Shown: piece after piece, positions 6,796-12,993 of the stretch
Numbering within the stretch: the stretch's first letter is position 1
Layout of the letters: each line of letters begins with the position of its first letter
DNA from: Chloroflexota bacterium
GTDB lineage: Bacteria; Chloroflexota; UBA4733
Length of the DNA stretch: 16,168 nt
Reading direction: 5' to 3'
Assembly: GCA_023381895.1 (NCBI GenBank)
Contig: JAMCTA010000051.1
Location: forward strand, 1 to 16,168
Made by a program: the position numbers and the translations under genes
Notes under the pieces: generated by a model
The model's input: the letters and a program-made list of their open reading frames with translations, nothing else
Databases searched by the model: none
What the model was told of the DNA's origin: nothing

Positions 6796-6915
6796 GTGAA
6801 TATCAAGTCTTTATCGCTGCCAGAAGTCGCTGGCGATGCGGTGCTCCAGGTGCATCCAGATGATCGCCGCGCGCGGGAGATGTCCAAAGCCCGTAGGGGG
6901 ATGCTGTACGCGTGA
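6796..6915 (+). pseudogene. Remnant of a GT4-type glycosyltransferase C-terminus (39 codons)
   Basis: This frame fills the whole gap between the acyltransferase and the next glycosyltransferase. Its GTG follows the acyltransferase TAA directly in the same frame, and its TGA overlaps the next start (TGATG at 6913-6917). Residues 7-22, SLPEVAGDAVLQVHPDD in outline, match the well-known GT4 C-terminal block (S-x-PEVxGDAAxLVxPxD) that follows the nucleotide-sugar-binding EX7E motif. After that the sequence becomes Arg-rich and unlike the family. The glycosyltransferase next door has the equivalent stretch at GGVPELVTDGQTGMLVQPGD. GGGAGG (6787-6792) lies only 3 nt from the GTG, so translation may occur by coupling. 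Best read as the decayed tail of a lost glycosyltransferase gene; a functional small protein is less likely. Confidence 0.55.
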
Positions 6916-8144
6916 TGGGCCTTCAAATCTCGCCGGCTCTTCCTCGCACCGTCTACATTCTGGATCACGCGGATCAGGTTGGCGGAGCGGAGGTCTTCCT
7001 CTTCGAGGTCCTTGATCGAATCGACCGGACTGTGCTGAGACCAATTGTGATACTTACCGGCCCCGGCGACCTATACGAACGCCTTCGATCTAGGGGCCAC
7101 GAAGTCATGGTGCTGCCACTGACCACCCGCCTCACACGTCTGGGCAAGCACCAAGGCGCTATGCAGGCACTAGGTGCAGCCTTCGCCATCCCCAGCCTGC
7201 TAGCGATGGTGCTCCGTCTTCGGCGGCTGTTCCGATCGAACCCGTCGTGCATCGTCTACACCTTTTCAATCAAGGCCGATGTATATGGTTCCATAGCCGC
7301 GCGTCTGAGCCGTACACCGTGTGTTTGGCACATGCACGACTTGATGTCGCGTGAAATGTTTCCCGCGGTGTACAGAACGGCGCTCACCTGGATCGCCAGT
7401 AGGTGGGCGACGGCCGTGCTTTGCAATTCCTGGGCGACACGTCAGGCGATGATTCAGGCTGGGTTGCGAGCGTCCACGGCTTCCGTTATTCACTATGGAG
7501 TGGACACGGACGCTGGTGCAGACCACGCCACCGCACACAACGCACGTTTGGCACTCGGCCTAGGAAAAGGCCCTATAGTCGGCATGGTTGGCCGGATAGC
7601 GCCCTGGAAAGGACAGCACGTTCTTGTTGAGGCGGCTCCGCGTATCATCCGCTCCTTCCCCGGGGTGCAGCTCCTCCTAGTAGGAAAGGCAGCGTTCGGC
7701 AAGATTGACACGGACTATGAGGCGCAACTGCGATGGCGTATCCGCGAACTGGGGCTGGAGCGGCACGTCATAATGACAGGCTACCGGGATGACGTCAAGG
7801 CCATCATGGCATGCTGCGACGTCCTCGTGCATGCGTCCGTTAAGCCTGAGGCTTACGGTCTTGTCGTCGTCGAGGCCATGGCACTGGGGAAGCCTGTCGT
7901 TGCGGCAAGGAGCGGTGGGGTGCCTGAACTAGTCACGGATGGGCAAACCGGCATGCTTGTTCAACCCGGTGACGTCAACGGTCTTGCCCAGGCCATTCTC
8001 TACCTGCTCCAGCATCCTGACGAGGCGCATGCCATGGGCGGCGCTGCGAAGGCGACCGTCAGAGAGAAGCTGACCATTCAGGCCAGCGTAGCCGCAATCA
8101 CCCGGGCGCTTCTGCAGACATCTGCGCCGGCACCTACTTGCTAG
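6915..8144 (+). CDS. GT4 family glycosyltransferase
   Basis: The product (409 aa) is a GT-B fold, retaining glycosyltransferase of the group 1 (GT4) type, probably acting at the cytoplasmic face of the membrane in polysaccharide assembly. The N-terminal acceptor domain has DQVGGAEVFLFEVL (20-33). The donor domain has MVGRIAPWKGQHVLVEAAP (224-242) with the conserved Arg and Lys, VQLLLVGKA, and the EX7E motif as EAYGLVVVE (312-320), followed by GGVPELVTDGQTGMLVQPGD. The length is normal. The ATG at 6915 overlaps the stop of the upstream remnant; a GTG at 6912 is equally possible, with AGGGGG at 6895-6900. The stop overlaps the region of the next gene's start. Donor and acceptor sugars cannot be inferred. 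Confidence 0.93.
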   Translation: MGLQISPALPRTVYILDHADQVGGAEVFLFEVLDRIDRTVLRPIVILTGPGDLYERLRSRGHEVMVLPLTTRLTRLGKHQGAMQALGAAFAIPSLLAMVLRLRRLFRSNPSCIVYTFSIKADVYGSIAARLSRTPCVWHMHDLMSREMFPAVYRTALTWIASRWATAVLCNSWATRQAMIQAGLRASTASVIHYGVDTDAGADHATAHNARLALGLGKGPIVGMVGRIAPWKGQHVLVEAAPRIIRSFPGVQLLLVGKAAFGKIDTDYEAQLRWRIRELGLERHVIMTGYRDDVKAIMACCDVLVHASVKPEAYGLVVVEAMALGKPVVAARSGGVPELVTDGQTGMLVQPGDVNGLAQAILYLLQHPDEAHAMGGAAKATVREKLTIQASVAAITRALLQTSAPAPTC

Positions 8145-8161
8145 GGTTTCTGAAGGGCAAT

Positions 8162-9403
8162 GTGACTGAGGTGAGGGATGGCGCCGTTGCCGGTGATACT
8201 GGAGCAGGGGCACCTTCCGTCGCCCTCGTCCACGACTACCTCGTCGACGCCGGCGGCGCCGAGCGGGTGCTGGCAGACCTCTGCGACTTGTACACCGGCG
8301 CGCCCATCTATACCTCGCTCTATGCGGCGGCGACCACCAACCCGCGCATCCCGGGCGAGCGCGTACGGACTTCCTTTCTGCAGCCATTCTACCCCGGCAA
8401 GCGCTACTACCAACTGCTGCTGCCCTTCTTCCCCCTGGCCTTCCGGCTCATGCGGCCAGAAGCCGCTGTCGTGCTCTCCAGCGCCAGCGCCTTCGCCAAG
8501 GGAGTCAGGGTAAGGCCGGACGCGGTTCACGTCTGCTACTGTTATACGCCTCCACGCTTCGCCTGGCGCACCGCCGCCTACGCCCGTCAACAGGGCTGGG
8601 GCCTAGTAGCGCGCACTGTCCTGGAGATGAACACGGCACTGCTCCGTCGCTGGGACCGGGCCGCTGCATCAGGGGTCGACTACTTTGTGGCGATGTCCGG
8701 CACCGGGTCGGAGCGTATCTACCACGCCTACGGGCGCAGTGCTGCTATTATTCCACCACCCGTGGATACGGATCGGTTCGTGCCGCGCTCGCCGCCGGCC
8801 GGCATCCCCTTTTTCCTCACCACCTCTCGCCTCATCGCCTACAAACGGATCGATCTGGCCGTCGCCGCCTGTTCACGGCTGGGGCTACCCTTGAAGGTCG
8901 TGGGAACCGGGCCGGACCTGCCACGGTTACGACGGCTTGCGGGACCGACTGTCGAGTTTCTGGGGCGGGTCTCCGATGCAGAGCTCGCCGAGCTCTACGC
9001 TGGCTGCGCCGCCCTGATCCAGCCCGGTGAGGAAGACTTCGGTCTCACACCGCTGGAGGCGAACGCCGCTGGGCGGCCAGTGATCGCCTATAGGGCGGGC
9101 GGCGCGCTGGACAGCGTGCGTGACGGCGAGACGGGCATCCTGTTCCCTGCGCAGACCCCCGAAGCGCTGGCTGCCGCGCTCGCCCAGTTCCAACCCGGCG
9201 ACTTCGATCCCCAGCAGTTGCGGGCACACGCGTTGACGTATAGCTCGGATGTCTTCAAGCTGCGCATTGCCCGCTTCGTCGAGTTTGCCCGCCGGCGCGG
9301 TCCCCGTCCCTCGCCGGACGAACCCTGGCTGGCTGAATGGCAGGCGCTGGACGCCGTCACGATGCAGGAGGTCGGGCGCGCCACTGGTGATCAGCCTAGC
9401 TGA
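8162..9403 (+). CDS. GT4 family glycosyltransferase (WbaZ/mannosyltransferase-like)
   Basis: The product (413 aa) is a second retaining GT-B enzyme. Recognisable elements are VALVHDYLVDAGGAERVL (20-37), the VVLSSASAFAKGVRV block (103-117), HVCYCYTPPRFAW (123-135), IIPPPVDTDRF, the donor-site segment TTSRLIAYKRIDLAV with Arg and Lys, and the EX7E motif as EDFGLTPLE, followed by ANAAGRPVIAYRAGGALDSV. The combination of the CYTPPRFAW block and the LIAYKRIDLAV segment is typical of the WbaZ-like mannosyltransferase group, so mannose or a related donor is likely. Start choice: the GTG at 8162 follows GAAGGG (8152-8157) by 4 nt; TTG 8138, overlapping the upstream stop, and GTG 8171 are alternatives. 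Codon use looks more G/C-rich than in the preceding two genes. It ends in an 8-bp tail-to-tail overlap with the GNAT gene. Confidence 0.93.
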   Translation: MTEVRDGAVAGDTGAGAPSVALVHDYLVDAGGAERVLADLCDLYTGAPIYTSLYAAATTNPRIPGERVRTSFLQPFYPGKRYYQLLLPFFPLAFRLMRPEAAVVLSSASAFAKGVRVRPDAVHVCYCYTPPRFAWRTAAYARQQGWGLVARTVLEMNTALLRRWDRAAASGVDYFVAMSGTGSERIYHAYGRSAAIIPPPVDTDRFVPRSPPAGIPFFLTTSRLIAYKRIDLAVAACSRLGLPLKVVGTGPDLPRLRRLAGPTVEFLGRVSDAELAELYAGCAALIQPGEEDFGLTPLEANAAGRPVIAYRAGGALDSVRDGETGILFPAQTPEALAAALAQFQPGDFDPQQLRAHALTYSSDVFKLRIARFVEFARRRGPRPSPDEPWLAEWQALDAVTMQEVGRATGDQPS

Positions 9404-9914
9404 GGCGCCGGAGCATCGCCACGTGAACGATCCCGTTGCCGTCTTTGCTGGTCAACTCAGGCACCATCTCAAAGTTGTGCCGTTTGTAGAGCTTGATCGC
9501 TCCGTGATTTTCAGGGTCCACGTACGGGCCCACAACAGGAAGGCGTTCCGTATGACGGTCAGCTTCGGTAACAAGATCGCGGATGAGCTGATCTGAATAG
9601 TGGTTCTTGGGCTGATCGTGTGGCTGGCCTTGAAACTCGCGCCGAATCGCGAGCACGGGAATAATGCTTGCTTCAGGCGGAGACTCTACGACGCGCCACG
9701 GCCCAAGTGATCCGTACCCCACGATCTGGCCTTCGGAGGCGGTGTACAGCCATATCTCGGTTCGCTGGCTTCGCGCCTGTGCGATGGTACGCGGTCGCCT
9801 GATCCACGTCGAAGCGGTTCGACACCAGCGATCGTCGCCACAGTAAAACTTCTGAATATCGCGCTCGTTGAGATGCCGGTCCTCAAAGGGGATTCGGAGG
9901 AGGTCACTGGACAT
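9396..9914 (-). CDS. GNAT family N-acetyltransferase
   Basis: The product (172 aa) is a single-domain Gcn5-related acetyltransferase that would transfer acetyl from acetyl-CoA to an amine. Support comes from the central strand IWLYTASEGQIVGYGSLGPW (54-73), the IIPVLAIRREFQGQ strand and start of motif A (84-97), and the C-terminal block VDPENHGAIKLYKRHNFEMV (132-151), typical of motif B in this fold. The pyrophosphate loop is unusual: the compact Q/RxxGxG/A is replaced by a longer insertion around PHDQPKNHYSDQLI, as in some GNAT subgroups. The substrate is unknown. The gene is convergent with the glycosyltransferase and probably monocistronic. No good ribosome site precedes the ATG; a 10-bp inverted repeat spans its upstream region. 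Confidence 0.85.
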   Translation of the reverse strand: MSSDLLRIPFEDRHLNERDIQKFYCGDDRWCRTASTWIRRPRTIAQARSQRTEIWLYTASEGQIVGYGSLGPWRVVESPPEASIIPVLAIRREFQGQPHDQPKNHYSDQLIRDLVTEADRHTERLPVVGPYVDPENHGAIKLYKRHNFEMVPELTSKDGNGIVHVAMLRRLS

Positions 9915-9915
9915 A

Positions 9916-9974
9916 TGCGTCCGTTACCACTTGATCCCCTGTTGCCATCATCAAATTCAACACGAACGGACGCA
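9916..9974. repeat. 10-bp perfect inverted repeat upstream of the GNAT gene
   Basis: TGCGTCCGTT (9916-9925) and AACGGACGCA (9965-9974) are perfect inverted copies separated by 39 bases. The inner arm begins 2 bp from the GNAT start codon, so the pair brackets the presumed promoter or leader. It could be a two-half-site operator or an RNA stem that controls translation of the acetyltransferase. Confidence 0.45.
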
Positions 9975-9996
9975 GGCACCGTCTCAGGGGCGGCTC

Positions 9997-10362
9997 CTAA
10001 TAGCCGGGGTCCGTATGCTCTAAGGGGACGGCCCCCGGCTCTATAGGATGGGGTGTTGCCTTTTTGTACCAGTGCTGGAAGACCGCCGACTCTTCTGGGG
10101 TAAGCGTCATCTTCTTGAACGCGACGGGCTCGACGGTATCGTCATCGGGCGCTGATACGGGCAACTGCGTAGAAGAAGCCCGTTCGCCGGCTTTGGAGGG
10201 AACTGTACGATCAGCACGAGCTACTGTCCCCCGGCGATGGTGATTACCAACCATGAGGCCCTCCACCCTGTCCCCAACCACTGTCCTGAGCGCTGCCACG
10301 AGTGCGATGTATATCAGCGCACCAGCGAGCAAGTATCGCTCGTATTGCGAGTATCGTACCAT
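9997..10362 (-). CDS. Hypothetical small membrane-anchored protein
   Basis: The frame encodes 121 residues of no family I recognise. Residues 9-30, YLLAGALIYIALVAALRTVV in the core, form one hydrophobic segment preceded by a basic N-terminus, so an inner-membrane anchor with the remainder exposed is plausible. The middle (about 40-80) is polar and low in structure. The C-terminal 40 residues (FKKMTLTPEESAVFQHWYKK, then a Pro-rich end) look like a folded or binding tail. I chose the ATG at 10362; a TTG at 10380 would add 6 residues, and neither has a convincing ribosome site. It lies upstream of the GNAT gene on the same strand and divergent from yvcK. The chance that it is not a gene is real. 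Confidence 0.45.
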   Translation of the reverse strand: MVRYSQYERYLLAGALIYIALVAALRTVVGDRVEGLMVGNHHRRGTVARADRTVPSKAGERASSTQLPVSAPDDDTVEPVAFKKMTLTPEESAVFQHWYKKATPHPIEPGAVPLEHTDPGY

Positions 10363-10380
10363 CCGAACTTGACGCCGCAA

Positions 10381-10557
10381 CTATGCCACCGGCGAGGTAG
10401 TCAATGTGCAGCAGCATGGTCTCCCTGTGTCCTATGATTGCGTGACGGATTGCCTTCCATAGTGCCGTCCGGACGAGGCCCGAGCAGAGAGAAGCGTACC
10501 AGCGGGTCAGTCCTGTGCCACTGCATTTGACAGAGAGGGGATAATCTCCAACAACTA
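10381..10557. other. Divergent intergenic space before the yvcK unit
   Basis: This stretch probably holds promoters for the minus-strand small protein and for the yvcK unit. A perfect TTGACA occurs at 10527-10532, but the only -10-like hexamer (GATAAT, 10540-10545) is 7 bases away, too close for a sigma-70 promoter. Nothing else is recognisable. Confidence 0.4.
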
Positions 10558-10573
10558 GAGGTGATCCATGTGA
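10558..10573 (+). promoter_or_regulatory. Extended Shine-Dalgarno followed by nested ATG-TGA
   Basis: GAGGTGATCC (10558-10567) is complementary over 10 bases to the conserved 3' end of 16S rRNA. It is followed directly by ATG (10568-10570) and an in-frame TGA (10571-10573). A GTG at 10570 overlaps the ATG and opens the 45-codon ORF. Initiation at the ATG would end at once; initiation at the GTG would read the short ORF up to the yvcK start. Confidence 0.5.
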
Positions 10574-10707
10574 CCATAGTGCATAAGGGGATCGAGACGG
10601 GAGAGACGGCCGCCTGGAGGTTCTCCACTCATTCGTGCCCAGGAAAGCAGCGGCACTTAGGATATCGGGGTTCCGTCGAGCGGCGAGAAAGAGGGTTACG
10701 CCAGTGA
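10570..10707 (+). CDS. Short ORF (45 aa) coupled to yvcK
   Basis: A GTG 8 nt after GAGG of an extended ribosome site opens a 45-codon frame whose TGA overlaps the yvcK GTG as GTGA (10704-10707), the usual signature of translational coupling. The peptide begins MTIVHKGIETGETAAWRF and is strongly basic in its C-terminal half (about nine Arg in the last 25 residues). No family is recognised. It could be a small regulatory protein, or a leader whose translation delivers ribosomes to yvcK. The match to the ribosome and the overlap are seen in sequence; expression is inferred. Confidence 0.45.
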   Translation: MTIVHKGIETGETAAWRFSTHSCPGKQRHLGYRGSVERRERGLRQ

Positions 10708-12050
10708 ACCGGCATCTCACGACTGTGTGGCGCTGGATTGGTCCGGGAACTCACGTCAAGCGCTGGCTGGCGCTGCTTTTGCTTGCCGTTGCCGTCGCTG
10801 GCCTGGGCATTGGCTTGCTCCTTGCCGACGCCTACAAGAGCTCAGACTTCCGGTGGCCATTCTGGGCCTACTACGTGACCCTCCAGTTCATCAACCGTGG
10901 GGTGCGTGGCCTGCTGCTGGTGACTACCGGCATCGGCCTGACGGTTGGCGCCTTCATGGGCCTCAACAGGTCGCTGGTCGGCCTGCTCGTCCCGGAGTAT
11001 CGAGGCAACGTCGCGCACCTGGTGCATTCGCGACGGATCCTGGCGCGTGGACCCCGAATCACCTGCATTGGTGGCGGGACGGGCCTCTCGACGCTGCTTC
11101 GCGGTCTCAAGGAACAGACCACCAACATTGCCGCCCTCGTGACCGTCGCCGATGAGGGCTCCTCCTCCGGTATTCTGCGACGCTCGATGGCCGTTCCCCC
11201 TCCTGGGGATGCCAGGCAGTGCATCACTGCTCTGGCGGACGCCGAGCTGCTCGCCGCCCAAGTGCTCGAGTACCGCTTCGACAGCCGGACGCCTGGTCTC
11301 GCGGGGCACTCCGTGGGAAACCTCCTCCTGGCGGCGATGACTGATGTGACTGGCTCATTCGAGCGGGCGCTGGCGGAGGTGAGCCGCATCCTGGCGGTGC
11401 GCGGCCGGATCCTGCCTGCCACGCTGACCGACGTGCGGCTGTTCGCAGAGACCGTGGACGGTGACGTGCTCATGGGTGAGGCGATCATCGACCATCACCG
11501 CGGACCGGCCCTCGCCCGAATTTGGATGGAGCCCAGCCATCCGCGCGCGTTCGACGAAGCGATCCGCGCCATTGTCGATGCTGATCTCGTGCTTGTTGGT
11601 CCGGGGAGCCTCTACACGAGCATCTTGCCGAATTTACTCATCCCAGAGATCGTGTCGGCGCTGCAGGCGACGCGGGCGCCCCGTCTCTACATCTGCAATG
11701 TGGCGACTGAGCCGGGCGCCACTGACGGCTACTCCGTGGCGGACCACGTGGAAGCGATCGAACGCCACGTTGGGACGAAGGTCTTCGATGCTGTCCTTGT
11801 GCAGGAGGGAAATGCTCCGAGTCTGAAGCCCGAGTGGGGTGTGAGCCGGCCGCGCGTGGAGCGAGACCGCCTTGCCGGGCTCGGTTATCAAGTGCTGAGT
11901 GGTGAGCTCGTCTCCCAGGAGCGCCCTACCCGGCACGACTCGGGACTGCTGGCGGCGATAATTCTCCGGTCAATCCCTACGCTGCGAGCGCAGCGCGCAC
12001 GTACCCCTGTCCCCGTCGTGTTCGAAGAGCAGTCTTCCCTGCAGGTTTGA
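10704..12050 (+). CDS. yvcK: YvcK/CofD-like protein (gluconeogenesis factor family) with N-terminal membrane segments
   Basis: The product (448 aa) belongs to the YvcK family, UDP-sugar-binding proteins needed for growth on gluconeogenic carbon and for cell shape in Bacillus, related to the CofD phospholactate transferase. The CofD-like domain starts near residue 118 with ITCIGGGTGLSTLLRGLKE, followed by VTVADEGSSSGILRR, PPPGDARQCITAL, GHSVGNLLLAAMT (201-213), LVLVGPGSLYTSILPNLL and ICNVATEPGATDGYSVADHV. The N-terminal extension of about 115 residues has hydrophobic helices at about 21-40 and 66-88, so the protein is probably membrane-tethered, unlike the shorter soluble Bacillus protein. I chose the GTG at 10704 because GAGGG (10691-10695) precedes it by 8 nt and it overlaps the upstream short ORF. 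A GTG at 10635 would add 23 basic residues. The usual partners rapZ and whiA are not adjacent. Confidence 0.92.
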   Translation: MNRHLTTVWRWIGPGTHVKRWLALLLLAVAVAGLGIGLLLADAYKSSDFRWPFWAYYVTLQFINRGVRGLLLVTTGIGLTVGAFMGLNRSLVGLLVPEYRGNVAHLVHSRRILARGPRITCIGGGTGLSTLLRGLKEQTTNIAALVTVADEGSSSGILRRSMAVPPPGDARQCITALADAELLAAQVLEYRFDSRTPGLAGHSVGNLLLAAMTDVTGSFERALAEVSRILAVRGRILPATLTDVRLFAETVDGDVLMGEAIIDHHRGPALARIWMEPSHPRAFDEAIRAIVDADLVLVGPGSLYTSILPNLLIPEIVSALQATRAPRLYICNVATEPGATDGYSVADHVEAIERHVGTKVFDAVLVQEGNAPSLKPEWGVSRPRVERDRLAGLGYQVLSGELVSQERPTRHDSGLLAAIILRSIPTLRAQRARTPVPVVFEEQSSLQV

Positions 12051-12062
12051 TCGGGGAGGCTA

Positions 12063-12088
12063 TCCTGGGTTTGGATTGCTCCCCAGGA
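12063..12088 (+). terminator. Hairpin downstream of yvcK, possible terminator
   Basis: TCCTGGG (12063-12069) and CCCAGGA (12082-12088) form a 7-bp stem with a 12-nt loop, 12 bases after the yvcK stop. No T-run follows, so it may only stabilise the 3' end or assist factor-dependent termination. Confidence 0.3.
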
Positions 12089-12098
12089 CAGCATGTGC

Positions 12099-12146
12099 AC
12101 CGTACGTTGTCGCAGCTCGCGGTGAATGTAAACCGTACGTTGTCGC
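12099..12146. repeat. Two 15-bp direct repeats
   Basis: ACCGTACGTTGTCGC occurs at 12099-12113 and 12132-12146, a 33-bp period. The copies immediately precede the GC-rich hairpins and may belong to the same interspersed element. Confidence 0.65.
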
Positions 12147-12222
12147 GCTGGGCGCTCGCCGGCGCAGCGCCCGCGGCTGAAGCCGCGGGCTACGTTCACC
12201 AAGCCGGCTCAAAGCCGGCTGG
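12145..12222. repeat. REP-like cluster of GC-rich hairpins
   Basis: GCCCGCGGCT-GA-AGCCGCGGGC (12169-12190) is a perfect 10-bp stem. AGCCGGCT-CAA-AGCCGGCT (12202-12220) adds an 8-bp stem that extends with one bulged A to 12199-12222. GGGCGCT (12150-12156) with AGCGCCC (12166-12172) offers an alternative third stem. This layout resembles short interspersed palindromic elements of GC-rich bacterial genomes, which are often mobilised by REP-associated tyrosine transposases; none is present here. Confidence 0.6.
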
Positions 12223-12283
12223 ACGCCCGCTCCCCACTGTCTGGCACGAGAATCTGTGGCACACTCCAGAATAGCCCCTTCGT

Positions 12284-12320
12284 TTGATAAGATCATAACA
12301 TTACAACTTAACATTACAAT
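12284..12320. promoter_or_regulatory. AT-rich segment with tandem TAACATTACAA repeats, probable cysC control region
   Basis: TAACATTACAA occurs at 12296-12306 and 12309-12319, a 13-bp period, in a sharply AT-rich island within GC-rich DNA about 110-145 bp before cysC. A TTGATA at 12284-12289 could be a -35 box, but no matching -10 at 16-18 bp is convincing. On the minus strand TTGTAA and TATGAT are 16 bp apart, yet no minus-strand gene follows. Tandem spacing near one helical turn suits a regulator binding site. Confidence 0.4.
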
Positions 12321-12429
12321 TTACTGTACGATCGGGGTTACACTTCAATCGGGCGCGCTCCGTGCACACGGGCGGTGGTGCCTGGCGAGGGGCCTGGAGG
12401 CAGTAGTTCATTACGTGAGGGAGAGTGTG

Positions 12430-12993
12430 TTGTCTGTTACCCCAGGATTCACGGTCTGGCTGACGGGACTATCCGGCGCCGGAAAGAGTACGATTGCCAG
12501 CCTGCTCGTTGAGCGGCTCAACCAGAGAAACTGTCCCGTCGAGGTCCTGGACGGCGATGTTGTCCGTACGCACCTGAGCAAGGGGTTGGGGTTCTCGAAG
12601 GAAGATCGTGACACGAACATTCGCCGGATCGCCTTTGTTGCCGGCCTCCTGAGCCACCACGGGGTGGGAGTGGTGGTAGCAGCCATTTCACCCTACCGGG
12701 CGGTGCGCGATGAAGCACGGGAGAGTATTGGGCGGTTCTTGGAAGTGTACGTGGACTGCCCGCTCGACGTCCTTGTGCGAAGAGACGTCAAGGGCCTCTA
12801 TGCACGGGCGCTGCGCGGGGAGATCTCCAACTTTACCGGTGTGACCGATCCCTACGAGGCGCCGCAGCACCCCGATGTGGTGGCGCACACTGATCGGGAA
12901 ACTGTCGAGGAGTCAGTCAACAAGATCTTGGTGACACTGGAAGAGCGTGGCTATCTCGTAAGCGCGGAAAACCACTCGGAGGTCAAGCCATGA
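12430..12993 (+). CDS. cysC: Adenylylsulfate kinase (APS kinase)
   Basis: The product (187 aa) phosphorylates APS with ATP to give PAPS, the second step of sulfate activation, in the cytoplasm. The P-loop GLSGAGKS is at 13-20, followed by [23 protein letters not shown] with the APS-binding DGD (41-43), the [12 protein letters not shown] block, [12 protein letters not shown] (86-97) with the conserved Ser, and [18 protein letters not shown], then DPYEAP. Length is normal for a stand-alone enzyme. The start is ambiguous: TTG 12430 has GGGAG (12419-12423) 6 nt away and yields a protein beginning at the conserved core; GTG 12427 and GTG 12415 are in frame alternatives. The stop overlaps the sat start as ATGA, so the two genes are cotranscribed and coupled. 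Confidence 0.95.
   Translation: MSVTPGFTVWLTGLSGAGKSTIASLLVERLNQRNCPVEVLDGDVVRTHLSKGLGFSKEDRDTNIRRIAFVAGLLSHHGVGVVVAAISPYRAVRDEARESIGRFLEVYVDCPLDVLVRRDVKGLYARALRGEISNFTGVTDPYEAPQHPDVVAHTDRETVEESVNKILVTLEERGYLVSAENHSEVKP

Larger units (their letters stand above)
12051..12429. other. Repeat-rich intergenic region between yvcK and cysC
   Basis: The 379 bases hold, in order, a hairpin just after yvcK, two 15-bp direct repeats, two or three GC-rich REP-like hairpins, an AT-rich segment with tandem 11-bp repeats, and the cysC ribosome site. The reading frame of cysC stays open upstream across part of this stretch, but the base composition and lack of family similarity argue against coding. Confidence 0.6.

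Noticed and set aside
9915..10380. Toxin-antitoxin reading of the GNAT gene and its neighbour
   Set aside because: The neighbour is a membrane-anchored protein about 80 bp away, not a DNA-binding antitoxin, and the GNAT loop does not match the TacT/AtaT type clearly.
10244..10417. 57-codon minus-strand ORF with AGGGAG before its ATG
   Set aside because: It overlaps the membrane-protein frame, has a low-complexity Gly/Trp end and no family signal; it could indicate a frameshift at the start of the membrane protein, but nothing decides this.
10527..10545. TTGACA followed by GATAAT as a promoter for the yvcK unit
   Set aside because: Only 7 bases separate the two hexamers, far from the 16-18 needed; no other -10 at the right distance is convincing.
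12256..12429. Extension of CysC by 58 residues upstream
   Set aside because: The frame is open but crosses the AT-rich repeat segment, has no family similarity and has no ribosome site; the conserved core begins near 12430.
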